A DNA stretch of 41,297 nt from Bacillota bacterium (GCA_023415915.1 JAEZIZ010000068.1:1-41297); one strand, 5' to 3'. Shown: positions 23,640 to 31,707, counted from the first letter of the stretch. Notes: a model not told the origin generated them from the letters alone. A program made the numbers and translations.

Positions 23640-23888
23640 TTACGCCCCCGCCATGTCCTTCCACGCGGGCAGCTTCGCCATCATGGCAACCGCCGCGTCT
23701 TCCGCCGCCTTCTCGTCGAGCCCCTGCGTCTTTATTATGAACGCAGTCATGCTCTGTTTTTTCTCGTCGTAGGACTGCATCGAGCCGTCGGGCCGTGCGC
23801 AGTACTTGCAGTAATCGCGGCCTTCGTCGCTCATCGCAAAATCTGACGGATCTTTCATGGGCATGCCGCACGCTATACATGTTTTCAT
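23640..23888 (-). CDS. Putative zinc-ribbon domain protein (PF12674-like)
   Basis: This 82-residue protein matches a small family of putative zinc-ribbon proteins common in Clostridia. It opens with MKTCIACGMPMKDPSDFAMSD, giving the first CxxC, then EGRDYCKYCARPDGSMQSY, giving the second CxxC. The C-terminal part ends with AMMAKLPAWKDM, typical of the family. GGAG lies nearby upstream of the ATG at 23888. It begins 28 bp after the stop of the TetR gene, so the two are one operon, and it may be a target or partner of that regulator. The function of the family is not established. Confidence 0.85.
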   Translation of the reverse strand: MKTCIACGMPMKDPSDFAMSDEGRDYCKYCARPDGSMQSYDEKKQSMTAFIIKTQGLDEKAAEDAAVAMMAKLPAWKDMAGA

Positions 23889-23916
23889 ATATGTTCTCCT
23901 TTCAAAGCCGCTTGGC

Positions 23917-24525
23917 TTAAAATTTATCATTCATCGATACAAGGCGCATGAAGTGGTCTATAAGCTCGCCGCCGCGGCGATCGAGCACGCTGCTTCCGGG
24001 CGCGAACAGTTCGCCGTTTTCAAGGTAATAATGCACGAGGCCTATCCATGTGTTGAAAAGCAGGTGCATGGGTATCTGTTTTATCAGCCCTTCGCGCATT
24101 TCGCGCTGCGCCGCCTCGCTTATGTGCAGCGATATGGAAGACTGTATGCTGAGAAAAGCGGTTTTGGCGCTCTCGGGCAGCAGCGACCGCTCGGTAATCA
24201 GCCGCGTGTAAAACGCCTCGTGTTCCCTGAGCCCCTTTATGTGCGCTTCGAGTGCGCCCGAAAGGCCGTACCCCTCTTTTGCCAGCTCGTGCAGCCTTTG
24301 GCTCACGCGCTTTCCGAAGCGATCTATTACGGCTGCCGTCAGTTCCTCCATAGTGGGGAAATGCAGGAACACCGTACCGTGGGAAACGCCCGCCGCGCTT
24401 GCTATGTCTGCCGCCCGCGCCGCCATAAATCCCTTGTCTGCGAACACCGACAGCGCCGTTTCTTCTATTAGCGCGCGAGTGCGCAGCTTTTGCGCCTGCC
24501 GCTTTGTAATGTTTTGCTGTACCAT
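23917..24525 (-). CDS. TetR/AcrR-family transcriptional regulator
   Basis: This 202-residue repressor has a TetR DNA-binding domain at about residues 14-62 (RALIEETALSVFADKGFMAARAADIASAAGVSHGTVFLHFPTMEELTAAV). The C-terminal domain, about residues 70-195, is a helical ligand-binding fold without a recognisable subtype. It is followed by the zinc-ribbon gene in the same operon. Its own promoter carries a 29-bp palindrome just downstream of the -10, so autorepression is likely. The ligand is unknown. Confidence 0.9.
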   Translation of the reverse strand: MVQQNITKRQAQKLRTRALIEETALSVFADKGFMAARAADIASAAGVSHGTVFLHFPTMEELTAAVIDRFGKRVSQRLHELAKEGYGLSGALEAHIKGLREHEAFYTRLITERSLLPESAKTAFLSIQSSISLHISEAAQREMREGLIKQIPMHLLFNTWIGLVHYYLENGELFAPGSSVLDRRGGELIDHFMRLVSMNDKF

Positions 24526-24549
24526 AACGCCACCTTAAACATATTTGAA

Positions 24550-24606
24550 TGACTTATGAATCACTGATTACGCAGTCAGTATAATGCGTAAATCGGATGT
24601 TGTCAA
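24550..24606 (-). promoter_or_regulatory. Promoter and 29-bp palindromic operator of the TetR gene
   Basis: On the minus strand: TTGACA (24601-24606), 17-bp spacer, TATACT (24578-24583). Directly downstream, 24550-24578 reads TGACTTATGAATCA, a central C, then TGATTACGCAGTCA. The arms TGACT-N4-AATCA / TGATT-N4-AGTCA are exactly complementary in their conserved bases. The position over the transcription start fits a TetR repressor site. Confidence 0.8.
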
Positions 24607-24633
24607 TACTCTTTATAAGATTTTATTAAAAAG

Positions 24634-24686
24634 AGATATTATTTCATAAATAATATCTTGACAGACATAGTATTGTGTGATAGATT
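24634..24686 (+). promoter_or_regulatory. Promoter of padR with an 11-bp inverted repeat
   Basis: TTGACA (24658-24663), 17-bp spacer, TAGATT (24681-24686). Immediately upstream, AGATATTATTT (24634-24644), CAT, AAATAATATCT (24648-24658) form a perfect inverted repeat that touches the -35. It could be the PadR operator or an UP-type element. Confidence 0.6.
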
Positions 24687-24720
24687 GTTCACAGTAATAA
24701 ATGGAAGGGGAGGCGGTAAA

Positions 24721-25047
24721 GTGGATGTAAGCAGCGACGTTATACGCGGGCATATCGACACGATAGTTCTCTCGCTGCTGCGCGGCGGGGATAAATACGG
24801 CTACGAGATATGCCGCCTCGTGCGCGAGAAGAGCGGCGGGGAATACGAGCTTAAAGAGCCGTCGATGTACAGCACTATAAGGAGGCTGGAAGCGCAGAAG
24901 CTTATTGAGGCGTACTGGGGCAGCGAGACGCAGGGCGCGCGGCGCAAGTATTACCGCATAACTCCTGCCGGAGTAAAAGTACTGGAGGAGAACCTTAAAA
25001 ACTGGGCGTTCGCCAAAAAGATAATAGACCGTCTTTTGGAGGTATAG
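24721..25047 (+). CDS. PadR-family transcriptional regulator
   Basis: This 108-residue regulator is a short PadR protein with a winged helix: HIDTIVLSLLRGGDKYGYEICRLVREKSGGEYELKEPSMYSTIRRLEAQKLIEAYWG and the wing ARRKYYRITPAGVKVL. The PSMYSTIRRLE segment is the typical recognition helix. I chose the GTG at 24721 because GGGGAGG lies seven bases upstream; the TTG at 24658 coincides with the promoter -35. The HAAS-domain membrane protein starts one base after its stop, a classic PadR-HAAS pair in which the membrane protein signals to or shares control with the repressor. Confidence 0.9.
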   Translation: MDVSSDVIRGHIDTIVLSLLRGGDKYGYEICRLVREKSGGEYELKEPSMYSTIRRLEAQKLIEAYWGSETQGARRKYYRITPAGVKVLEENLKNWAFAKKIIDRLLEV

Positions 25048-25048
25048 T

Positions 25049-25696
25049 ATGGGCGCTATAGATACCTACTTAAAGGAGATAAGCAGGCGCTATCCCGCCA
25101 CGCAGGCCGTGAGGGAGCAGATAGAGGAGCTAAGGGATACGCTGCATTTAAAAACGGAGGAACTGCAGGCGCAGGGCAAGCCGTACGAGTACGCGGCGAA
25201 AGAAGCAATAGAATCGCTGGGGGACGTGTCCCGCCTGCTGGAGGTAGTGGCGGGCAACGTAAGAACGGTATACATAAACAAGCTTAACCGCAACAACGCT
25301 ATCTTAAGCTCGTCGCTGCTGCTTGCGGAATTCATTATAGCATGGATAATTGTAGTATTTACCGTATCTGAGGTGTTCTTCTTTATTCCATTTACCTATT
25401 CCACGATAGGACTAATATTGGGCTTAGGTATATGGGTCGTTATATCCGTGATCACATGGAAGCGTGAGCCCAAAAAGACTGGCGAGGTGGATTTTTCGTT
25501 CCGCAGGCAGATGAGAATGGCTGTTATCGGGTGGCTGTGCCTTTCGCTTTTATTGTTAGGCATAAACCTGTGGATCGGAGATTATATACGTCCTAATATC
25601 ATATGGTTTCAGTGGCCGATGATAGGCATAGCGAACTGGCCGCTCAATATCTGGCTGTATCACAGGCAGCTAACGAGCGGGCGCTACGACGCTTAA
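25049..25696 (+). CDS. HAAS-domain (PadR-associated) membrane protein
   Basis: This 215-residue protein has an N-terminal HAAS/permease-prefix-type helical domain (about residues 1-68, YLKEISRRYPATQAVREQIEELRDTLHLKTEELQAQG then AAKEAIESLGDVSRLLE). Four or so transmembrane helices follow (about 85-108, 115-137, 155-175 and 190-205). HAAS domains are known from PadR-linked membrane proteins. The gene starts one base after padR, with its ribosome binding site (GGAGG) inside padR, so the two are tightly coupled. It probably senses or responds to envelope state; the signal is unknown. Confidence 0.85.
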   Translation: MGAIDTYLKEISRRYPATQAVREQIEELRDTLHLKTEELQAQGKPYEYAAKEAIESLGDVSRLLEVVAGNVRTVYINKLNRNNAILSSSLLLAEFIIAWIIVVFTVSEVFFFIPFTYSTIGLILGLGIWVVISVITWKREPKKTGEVDFSFRRQMRMAVIGWLCLSLLLLGINLWIGDYIRPNIIWFQWPMIGIANWPLNIWLYHRQLTSGRYDA

Positions 25697-26415
25697 CCTA
25701 ATCGGCGCTACTTTCCTGCCTGGGGCGGGTGAGGAGAAGCTTTACGGGCGGGCGTACCCTTTCAGGGCACACGGCGGAGACCTGCCCCTACACGTAAAAA
25801 GACGGTCTCATATTGCGGAGACATTTCCATGCCATTCGGAGATACCCTATCGGCGCTTTGCGCCACTTCGCTACCGGGGGCTTGGGGTGGGTAAAAGGGG
25901 CGCACCCTATCGGCGCTGCGCGCCACTTCCCCTAAAAGGGGAAGCATTGATTTAATGACACCTTAAAGCGCTTACGCTGGCATTCACTTGATATAGGCTC
26001 CCCTCTCACCACCCCATCGAACTTTGTTCGCTGGAGACCCCGGATGGGGAGCTGTCGCCGTAGGCGACTGAAGGGTGCACGGCGCGTAGGGGCGGTCTTT
26101 TACCGCCAGAAAAAACAGATAGTGCAGCCGTTGATAGGCTGTCCGATGCTGCCGATATGTCTTCATGCCTCCCTCAACCTACTCCATTGAATTTTGTTCG
26201 CTGGGGACCCCGGATGAGGGAGGTGGCACGAAGTACCGGAAGTAGTGACCGGTTTTATGCATACGCTATCGGATAGCCCTTGTTCCTTGGGTGGATTTGA
26301 GAGGCATACCCTATCGGCGCTTTGCGCCACTTCCCCTAAGAGGGGAAGCTAAATTAGGCGCTCCTTAAAGGAGAATTTACCAGTACTGGACTGTGAGCCA
26401 TTGTTTGTCACGGCC
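25697..26415. repeat. Repeat-rich intergenic region
   Basis: This gap holds REP-type hairpins (about 25744-25792 with the ACCCTTTCAGGGCACACGG variant, and about 26086-26110). Three copies of a CCCTATCGGCGCT / TGCGCCACTTC repeat lie at about 25847, 25905-25945 and 26305-26350. Two GTTCGCTGG-GACCCCGGATG repeats lie at about 26020-26050 and 26190-26225. The segment 26208-26250 is the reverse orientation of the repeat at 10612-10659. No gene is supported. Confidence 0.65.
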
Positions 26416-26419
26416 GGTA

Positions 26420-27298
26420 TCAACCGGCGTAAGGTACGCTTTCAAAGCAGTCGTATTCGCTTACGCCTCCTATAAAGGACTCATAGCCGTCTCTTGTGAA
26501 AATAATTTTGCCCTCCGTACCGTCGTCCAGCCTGAAGAATAAAAACGAGGCGCCATCGGTGGCCGCGGGATAGATTTTTGTGCCGGGGTCGATAGTTCCG
26601 GGGAAGTATTCGCCGCCCTCGAGTATCTCGACGGGTATGCTCGCTTTGGTAACAAGCGGGTCATAGTCGGTCATATCTATCATCATGTCGGTTGTAGCCT
26701 CGAACTTGAAGTCGTCCGTAATATCATAGAGGCAGGTGAAAAACCATGTGCCGAGCGCGTCCACGTAACCGTCCACCGTTATGATGGAGTACGAGACTTC
26801 TGTGGCTTTGCCGTTTACGCTGTCCGAAACATCGGGCTTAAGGCCGTCAAACGAGCAAAGAACGGTAGAATAATCATCACTCTCGTAACCGATGCTTATT
26901 ACCAAACAGGGAGCGCCGTTCGGCGTTTCCGTCAGGTTTGCTGACTCAAAATAACCGGTGTCAATAACGGCGTTATAAGACGCCGCGCTATTAGACACGC
27001 TCACTATGATCTCGTTTCCTAAGATTTCGACTCCTTTTCCGAGGCCCACAGATATCGTTTCCTGCGTATTGTCGCCGTCAATATCCGCGGAGAATGACGC
27101 AGCAATTTCAATGTCTGAAGAACCGGAGGCCTGCGGGGACGCGGTCTGCTGCTCGCTGGTTGCTGGCATGTCGCTCTTTGCGGGCTTATTGCTTTTTATA
27201 ATTCCCGTTTCTTCGGGCTTGACCACTATGCAACCCGCGCATAGGCATGCGCACGCAGCTAATATTATGATGAGCAATAAGAGGGATTTTGTTTTCAT
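26420..27298 (-). CDS. Lipoprotein of unknown function
   Basis: This 292-residue protein has a lipoprotein signal peptide (MKTKSLLLLIIILAACACLC, lipobox CAGC near residue 23) and a Ser/Pro/Ala-rich linker (about 30-60). The rest is a secreted beta-rich domain. One calcium-binding-like segment, DIDGDNTQE near residue 73, resembles the D-x-D-x-D-N loop seen in VCBS/FG-GAP-type proteins. AGGAG lies seven bases before the ATG at 27298, so the longer frame is rejected. It is downstream of the phosphoesterase gene on the same strand but 140 bp away. No specific function is recognised. Confidence 0.75.
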   Translation of the reverse strand: MKTKSLLLLIIILAACACLCAGCIVVKPEETGIIKSNKPAKSDMPATSEQQTASPQASGSSDIEIAASFSADIDGDNTQETISVGLGKGVEILGNEIIVSVSNSAASYNAVIDTGYFESANLTETPNGAPCLVISIGYESDDYSTVLCSFDGLKPDVSDSVNGKATEVSYSIITVDGYVDALGTWFFTCLYDITDDFKFEATTDMMIDMTDYDPLVTKASIPVEILEGGEYFPGTIDPGTKIYPAATDGASFLFFRLDDGTEGKIIFTRDGYESFIGGVSEYDCFESVPYAG

Positions 27299-27442
27299 TA
27301 AGTGCTCCTTCCGCTTCCAAAGGAAGCAAACGCGTTTTAGCGTTACATAAGATTTGCGGTATAATATTCGTTTACATATATTACTTATCATATTTCCGGG
27401 TAACGGTAAAGCATGAATATTCTAAGAGACCTAAAAATTGCG

Positions 27443-28081
27443 TTAAGGGATACTAACCCTTCTTATCTCGTACCCGAAGCTGCCGCCCTCAAACCGCAGC
27501 ATACACCAGCAGGCGCGCGCCTCGTCTGCGGGCATGCCCACGCTGCCCGCGTTGATTATGAGCTTGCCTCCCGCGGAGGCGGCGTACGGCGTGTGAGTGT
27601 GCGCGCACAGCAGCATGTCGGCGGCTATGCGCGAGCAGAGCGCTTCAAGCTCGTCCATAGCTGTCATAATGCCTATGCCCTCGTTTATTCTTCTGTCCGA
27701 GCCGTGTACGCACAACAGAGTCTTACCCTCTATTGCGAGCTGCTGCTTTTCGGGCAGCGTTGCTACGAAGCCGCGCGCTTCGGGCGATATGAGCGGCAGG
27801 CAGCGCTTATAGTCAGTAAGTACGTTTTTCTCAATTTCATTGCGCGGCTCAAAATCATTGCCGTCGCCCAATTCGTTGAGCCAGTCGTCGGTGTTGCCGC
27901 GCAGCCAGACGTGCGGGCATAAGGCTTTGAGCGCGTCATAGCAGGCCTGAGGCTCGTCGCCCCGGAACAGCAGGTCGCCGAGAAATATTATGGAATCGGC
28001 GCGCGCCGCGTCCATATCCGCCATTACGGCCAGGAGCGCTTTATAGTTTCCGTGTATGTCGCCAAGCACAGCGATGTTCAT
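27443..28081 (-). CDS. Calcineurin-like metallophosphoesterase
   Basis: This 212-residue protein belongs to the YfcE/ApaH-type metallophosphoesterases and should hydrolyse a phosphodiester or phosphomonoester using two metal ions. All ligand blocks are visible: GDIHGN (residues 7-12), GDLLFRGDEP (near 39-48), RGNTDDW (near 66), CVHGSDRR (near 122) and CAHTHTPY (near 158-165). GAGG lies upstream of the ATG at 28081. The sequence immediately upstream is the tail of a decayed RAYT copy (28097-28470), so transposase debris now forms the 5' flank and perhaps the promoter region. Confidence 0.9.
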   Translation of the reverse strand: MNIAVLGDIHGNYKALLAVMADMDAARADSIIFLGDLLFRGDEPQACYDALKALCPHVWLRGNTDDWLNELGDGNDFEPRNEIEKNVLTDYKRCLPLISPEARGFVATLPEKQQLAIEGKTLLCVHGSDRRINEGIGIMTAMDELEALCSRIAADMLLCAHTHTPYAASAGGKLIINAGSVGMPADEARACWCMLRFEGGSFGYEIRRVSIP

Positions 28082-28096
28082 AGCATTACCTCGCAT

Positions 28097-28465
28097 GATA
28101 TTTGTATAATATTTATCTTCAGCCCATTTTAATATAGTTCCAAATCTCGTTATAGTCCTGTTCGTCGCGGATTATGTGTTCATAGAAGGAACGCTGCCAG
28201 AGCGTAGCGGTTGCCGAATTACTAATTTCCACATATGCTTTGGCTGTGTATGTTTTGAAACGCCTGACAATATTCTGTAGGGGAGGGGCTCCGTCCCTCC
28301 CGCCTGATTTATTTCTAAAATCATATGTACATGGTTTGGCATTATCGCCGATTTCGCTACTGATACATTTTCATATACAGACGATAGTTTCTTAATTTCG
28401 TCTTGCGGGCGGACGCAGGTCGCCCCTACGGTACGCCGTACCTGGATGCGCGTTACTCCTGCGAT
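28097..28465 (-). pseudogene. Decayed partial RAYT copy A
   Basis: This is the innermost of two tandem truncated copies of the transposase gene. It keeps the HUH motif (PNHVHMILEINQAG), the VVRRFKTYT-like region and the YEHIIR segment in pieces, but frameshifts break it. Its 5' part reads QDEIKKLSSVYENVSVAKSA and comes from a different allele than the intact gene. Like the others, it contains REP hairpins (about 28278-28302 and 28407-28430). It lies directly against the phosphoesterase gene. Confidence 0.75.
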
Positions 28466-28469
28466 CATC

Positions 28470-28840
28470 ATAATATTTATCTTCAGTCTATTTCAAGGGA
28501 TTTGTATCGATATAGCCCCAAATCTCGTTATAGTCCTGTTCGTCGCGGATTATATGTTCATGGAAGGAGCGCTGCCAGAGCGTAGCGTTTGCCGAATTAC
28601 TAATTTCCACACATGCTTTGGTTGTGTATGTTTTGAAACGCCTGACAACATTCTGTAAGGGAGGGGCTCCGCCGCCCGCCTGATTTATTTCTAAAATCAT
28701 ATGTACATGATTCGGCATCGCCGATTTCGCTACTGATACATTTTCATATACAGATGATAGTTTCTTAATCTCGTCTTGCGGGCGGACGCAGAGGTCCGCC
28801 CCTACGGTACGCCGTATCTGAACGCGCGTTACTCCTGCGA
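28470..28840 (-). pseudogene. Decayed partial RAYT copy B
   Basis: The second truncated copy has the same new 5' junction as copy A (QDEIKKLSSVYENVSVAKSA), then PNHVHMILEINQAGGG and the rest of the C-terminal half through IDTNPLK. The period between A and B is about 375 bp, and the end of each unit repeats a TATTATGATGAATCGCAGGA segment from the gene's 3' end, so this is a tandem duplication. REP hairpins lie at about 28650-28680 and 28778-28805. It lacks the N-terminal third and cannot encode a whole enzyme. Confidence 0.75.
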
Positions 28841-29338
28841 TTCATCATAATATTTATCTTCAGCCCATTTCAAGGGATTTGTATCGATATAGCCCCAAAT
28901 TTCGTTATAATCCTGTCCGCCGCGGATTATGTGTTCATAGAAGGAGCGCTGCCAGAGCGTAGCGGTTGCCGAATTACTAATTTCCACATATGCTTTGGCT
29001 GTGTATGTTTTGAAACGCCTGACAACATTCTGTAGGGGAGGGGCTCCGCCCCCTCCCGCCTGATTTATTTCTAAAATCATATGTACATGATTCGGCATAA
29101 TCACATATTTGGAAATACAAATGCCGTCAATATTATCGTTTATATATTTAATGCTATTTTTAATTTCGATCCCGATAAGTGTCAATTCGGTTTGCGGGAC
29201 GGCACGGAGGCCGTCCCCTACAACAATTCTGGACAACAAAGGCTTTCTGTCTTTTGTACAGACAGTAACGAAATAAGCGCCGTTTTGGGAGTAATCATAA
29301 TCCTTTAAGCGGATGTTTTTTCTTTTGGGCAACCGCAT
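28829..29338 (-). CDS. REP-associated tyrosine transposase (RAYT, Y1 HUH)
   Basis: This 169-residue protein is a complete Y1 HUH single-strand transposase of the REP-associated (RAYT) class. The N-terminus (KRKNIRLKDYDYSQNGAYFVTVCT) is typical. The HUH motif is PNHVHM (His84, His86), and the catalytic Tyr lies in the GYIDTNP segment (Tyr150), as in characterised RAYTs. Two stretches of the protein are coded by REP hairpins in frame: about residues 38-50 (VVGDGLRAVPQ; 29197-29222) and about 93-104 (QAGGGGAPPLQN; 29033-29058). They are inverted relative to each other. The gene starts with GAGG seven bases upstream, directly after the M3 peptidase gene. It is the likely mobiliser of the family 1 repeats in this window. 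Confidence 0.9.
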   Translation of the reverse strand: MRLPKRKNIRLKDYDYSQNGAYFVTVCTKDRKPLLSRIVVGDGLRAVPQTELTLIGIEIKNSIKYINDNIDGICISKYVIMPNHVHMILEINQAGGGGAPPLQNVVRRFKTYTAKAYVEISNSATATLWQRSFYEHIIRGGQDYNEIWGYIDTNPLKWAEDKYYDESQE

Positions 29339-29394
29339 ACGACAGCCTCAGCGTGAAAACAGCGGGCGCACGATACGCGCCCTTTACGAACGTT

Positions 29395-31080
29395 TTATAC
29401 TCTTAACTCCCTTACGAGCGCTTCTATCTTAACAGCGAGCTCTCTTATAGTGGCTTCCTCGAACGGCGACTTTAAGCCCGCCTCGGAAAGCAGCTCCGTA
29501 AAGCGTGCTTCGCCGCCGCGCTTTAAGAACTTAAGGTATTTTTGGAACGCGCCCGCGTAGTCTTTGCGCGACTCCAAAAGGAACTGCAGCGCGACCGTTT
29601 GCGCGAGACAGTAATCTATATAGTAGAACGGCAGCTCGTATATGTGCATCTGGTACTGCCAGCGCGTACCCTCCGAGAGGTACGGCAGGCCTTCGGTGGA
29701 GAGGTACGGCCGGAACTGTGCTTCCAGGCTGTTCCACGCGGCCTTTCTCTCGCGCGGAGTCATGCCGGGGTTCTCGTATACTATGTGCTGGAAGCAGTCT
29801 ACTATTACGCCGTACGGTATGAACGTAAGCGCGTTGAAAAGGTGGCTGAACTTCGACTTGTCCGCGCCCTCACCGTAAAACCGCTCAAGATACTTCCACG
29901 CGAAAAACTCCATGCTCATAGAGTGCACCTCGGCCGTCTCCATGCCGTAGGGCAGGTCGTGCACGAACCTGTTGTCGGCGGTTAAGTAATCGGCGAGCGC
30001 GTGTCCCGCCTCGTGCGTTATTACATCTATATCCGCAGACGTGCCGTTGAAGTTGGCGAGTATAAACGGCTGCCTGTAATCGGGGAAATAAGTGCAGTAT
30101 CCGCCGCCCCATTTGTTCTTGCGCGACTCGACGTCGAAAGCCTCCGTCTTCAGCATCATTTCGAAGAACTCGCCGGTTGCAGGGCTTAAGTCGTGGTACA
30201 TCGCCGAAGCCTCGCGCAATATTCCGTCTTTATTGAGCACCGGCTTTGGGTTGCCGCCCGGCACGTTTACGTCGTTGTCATACAGCATGAACGTATCTAT
30301 ACCCATGCGCTTTGCGTTTTCGGACTTCAGACGCGCTACTGCGGGTACTAGGTAGCGCAGCACGTTCTCCCTGAACTTGGCGACCATTGCCTCGTCGTAG
30401 CTGATGCGGTTCATCCGGTAGTAGCCCAGCTCGATGAAGTTCTTATAGCCCATCTTTTTCGCCATGCCGTCGCGTATATGCACGAGGCGGTCGAATATGC
30501 CGTCGAGTTTTTCCGACTCTTCGCCGAGCCTTGTGCCCAGCACTTCGTAAGCCTCGCGGCGTATATTGCGGTCGTCGTCCATCATATATCTGCGCAGTAT
30601 CGTCAGCGGTATCTGCTCGCCTTTAAAGTCGAACGTCATGCCCGCCATAAGCTGAGAGTATTCCGTTACCGTTTTGTTTTCCTCTACCATATCTTCGACG
30701 ATTGCGGGCGACATAGACTTTTCTTCCATTTCGTACAGCGTAAAGAGCAGCGGGTTAAGCTCTCTTTCGAGTACGGCGCGGTAGGGGCTTTTAAGCATCG
30801 CCATTGCGTACTCGCGCCCGAAGCTCTGCACTTTGGGCGTGACTTCGTCGTAGTAATCCTTCTCCTTGCGGTAAAACTCGTCCTCGGTGTTTAGCGTGTA
30901 GCGCATGTACGAAAGCGCCGACGCAGTAACAAACTTCTTGTAAAGCTCAATGTATTCGTCCCGCGCAGCGAGCACTTCGGCGGCTGAGGCGGCGTTCTTT
31001 ACCTTTGATATTATCGCCTGCGCCCGCGCGGATATCTCTTCTATTGTGAGGCGTTTGTATTGTATCTCGGAAACCTTCAT
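29395..31080 (-). CDS. pepF: M3-family oligoendopeptidase
   Basis: This 561-residue cytosolic zinc metallopeptidase of the M3 family (PepF/thimet-type) cleaves short peptides. The zinc-binding motif HEAGH is at residues 356-360, and the third ligand lies in the AEVHSMSMEF segment near 383-392. The N-terminal helical half (about 1-240) and the HDLPYGMETAEVHSMSMEF region are typical of M3 peptidases. AGGAG lies seven bases upstream of the ATG at 31080. The longer frame upstream runs through hairpin repeats and is not used. A minus-strand -10 with extended TGG (31150-31155) precedes it, so a family 2 hairpin (31098-31133) lies in its short leader just before the ribosome binding site. The RAYT gene follows it. 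Confidence 0.93.
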   Translation of the reverse strand: MKVSEIQYKRLTIEEISARAQAIISKVKNAASAAEVLAARDEYIELYKKFVTASALSYMRYTLNTEDEFYRKEKDYYDEVTPKVQSFGREYAMAMLKSPYRAVLERELNPLLFTLYEMEEKSMSPAIVEDMVEENKTVTEYSQLMAGMTFDFKGEQIPLTILRRYMMDDDRNIRREAYEVLGTRLGEESEKLDGIFDRLVHIRDGMAKKMGYKNFIELGYYRMNRISYDEAMVAKFRENVLRYLVPAVARLKSENAKRMGIDTFMLYDNDVNVPGGNPKPVLNKDGILREASAMYHDLSPATGEFFEMMLKTEAFDVESRKNKWGGGYCTYFPDYRQPFILANFNGTSADIDVITHEAGHALADYLTADNRFVHDLPYGMETAEVHSMSMEFFAWKYLERFYGEGADKSKFSHLFNALTFIPYGVIVDCFQHIVYENPGMTPRERKAAWNSLEAQFRPYLSTEGLPYLSEGTRWQYQMHIYELPFYYIDYCLAQTVALQFLLESRKDYAGAFQKYLKFLKRGGEARFTELLSEAGLKSPFEEATIRELAVKIEALVRELRV

Positions 31081-31097
31081 ATAGCGCTCCTTTAATA

Positions 31098-31155
31098 ACG
31101 AGGTCCCCAAAAAGTCATAAACTTTTTGGGGTGTTTTTATTTCCAGCATATTATA
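31098..31155 (-). promoter_or_regulatory. Promoter of the M3 peptidase gene with hairpin leader
   Basis: Minus-strand TATAAT (31150-31155) with an extended TGG upstream would start transcription near 31143. The leader then passes through the 31098-31133 hairpin (stem CCCCAAAAAGT / ACTTTTTGGGG) directly before the ribosome binding site. Confidence 0.55.
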
Positions 31156-31201
31156 CCAGACCGGAAAGCGTAACCAAACAAAAATGTGAAAATCATAAAA
31201 C

Positions 31202-31316
31202 ACACCCCAAAAATCTGCGTTTTTTTGGGGCCCCGTATACACACCCCTAAAATCTGCGTTTTTTGGGGACCCCGTATACACACCCCTAAAATCTGCGATT
31301 TTTGGGGGCCCCGCAT
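31202..31316 (-). repeat. Three inverted family 2-type hairpins in tandem
   Basis: Three copies at about 31202-31235, 31251-31275 and 31291-31314 are in opposite orientation to most family 2 copies and carry a CGCAGA-type loop instead of TCGTGAGG. Stems are A/T runs closed by CCCC / GGGG. They are separated by GTATACACACCCC linkers. Confidence 0.75.
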
Positions 31317-31440
31317 AAATTCCGCGGCATAAATAAGTTTCCCGGGTGAACCAAACTTTCCGGTATAAGTTTTTTAACAATTTAAAAGCCGTCTACATAT
31401 TATGAATCCAGACGAACCAATTAATAAAGGGGGGAACTTT

Positions 31441-31650
31441 ATGAACACTGGAGGGTTTGGATTCTTCGGCGATAACTGCTGGTGCTGGATCATCATCATC
31501 CTTATTATCTGCTGCTGTTGCTGCGGAGGCCACGGCGAAGGTTTCGCGGGAGGCGGGTTCTTTGGCGGAGACTGGTGCTGCCTGATCATACTTATACTGA
31601 TCGTTTGCTGCTGCTGCGGAGGCCATGGCTTCGGGAATGTCGGGCCGTAA
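31441..31650 (+). CDS. Cysteine-rich duplicated membrane microprotein (69 residues)
   Basis: This small protein is made of two near-copies of a unit of about 27 residues. Unit 1 contains GGFGFFGDNCWCWIIIILII then CCCCCGGHG; unit 2 contains GGFFGGDWCCLIILILIV then CCCCGGHG. Each has one hydrophobic segment ending in a run of four or five cysteines, so it is probably a two-pass membrane protein with Cys clusters at the membrane edges. A GGGGGG tract precedes the ATG at 31441. Polycysteine membrane microproteins of this sort occur in spore-formers, but I cannot name a family. It has its own terminator (31708-31736) and no partner gene. Confidence 0.75.
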   Translation: MNTGGFGFFGDNCWCWIIIILIICCCCCGGHGEGFAGGGFFGGDWCCLIILILIVCCCCGGHGFGNVGP

Positions 31651-31707
31651 AGCATACTTAAGCTTTTGCTAAACTATTAATAAAACATAAGGCGAAACAC
31701 TCCGGGT

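Noticed and set aside
27413..27922. Plus-strand frame over the phosphoesterase
   Set aside because: The minus strand encodes all five metallophosphoesterase motifs; the plus frame is a shadow.
31081..31380. N-terminal extension of the M3 peptidase
   Set aside because: The extension reads family 2 repeats (GVYTGSPKNADFRG-type repeats), and a good ribosome binding site serves the ATG at 31080.
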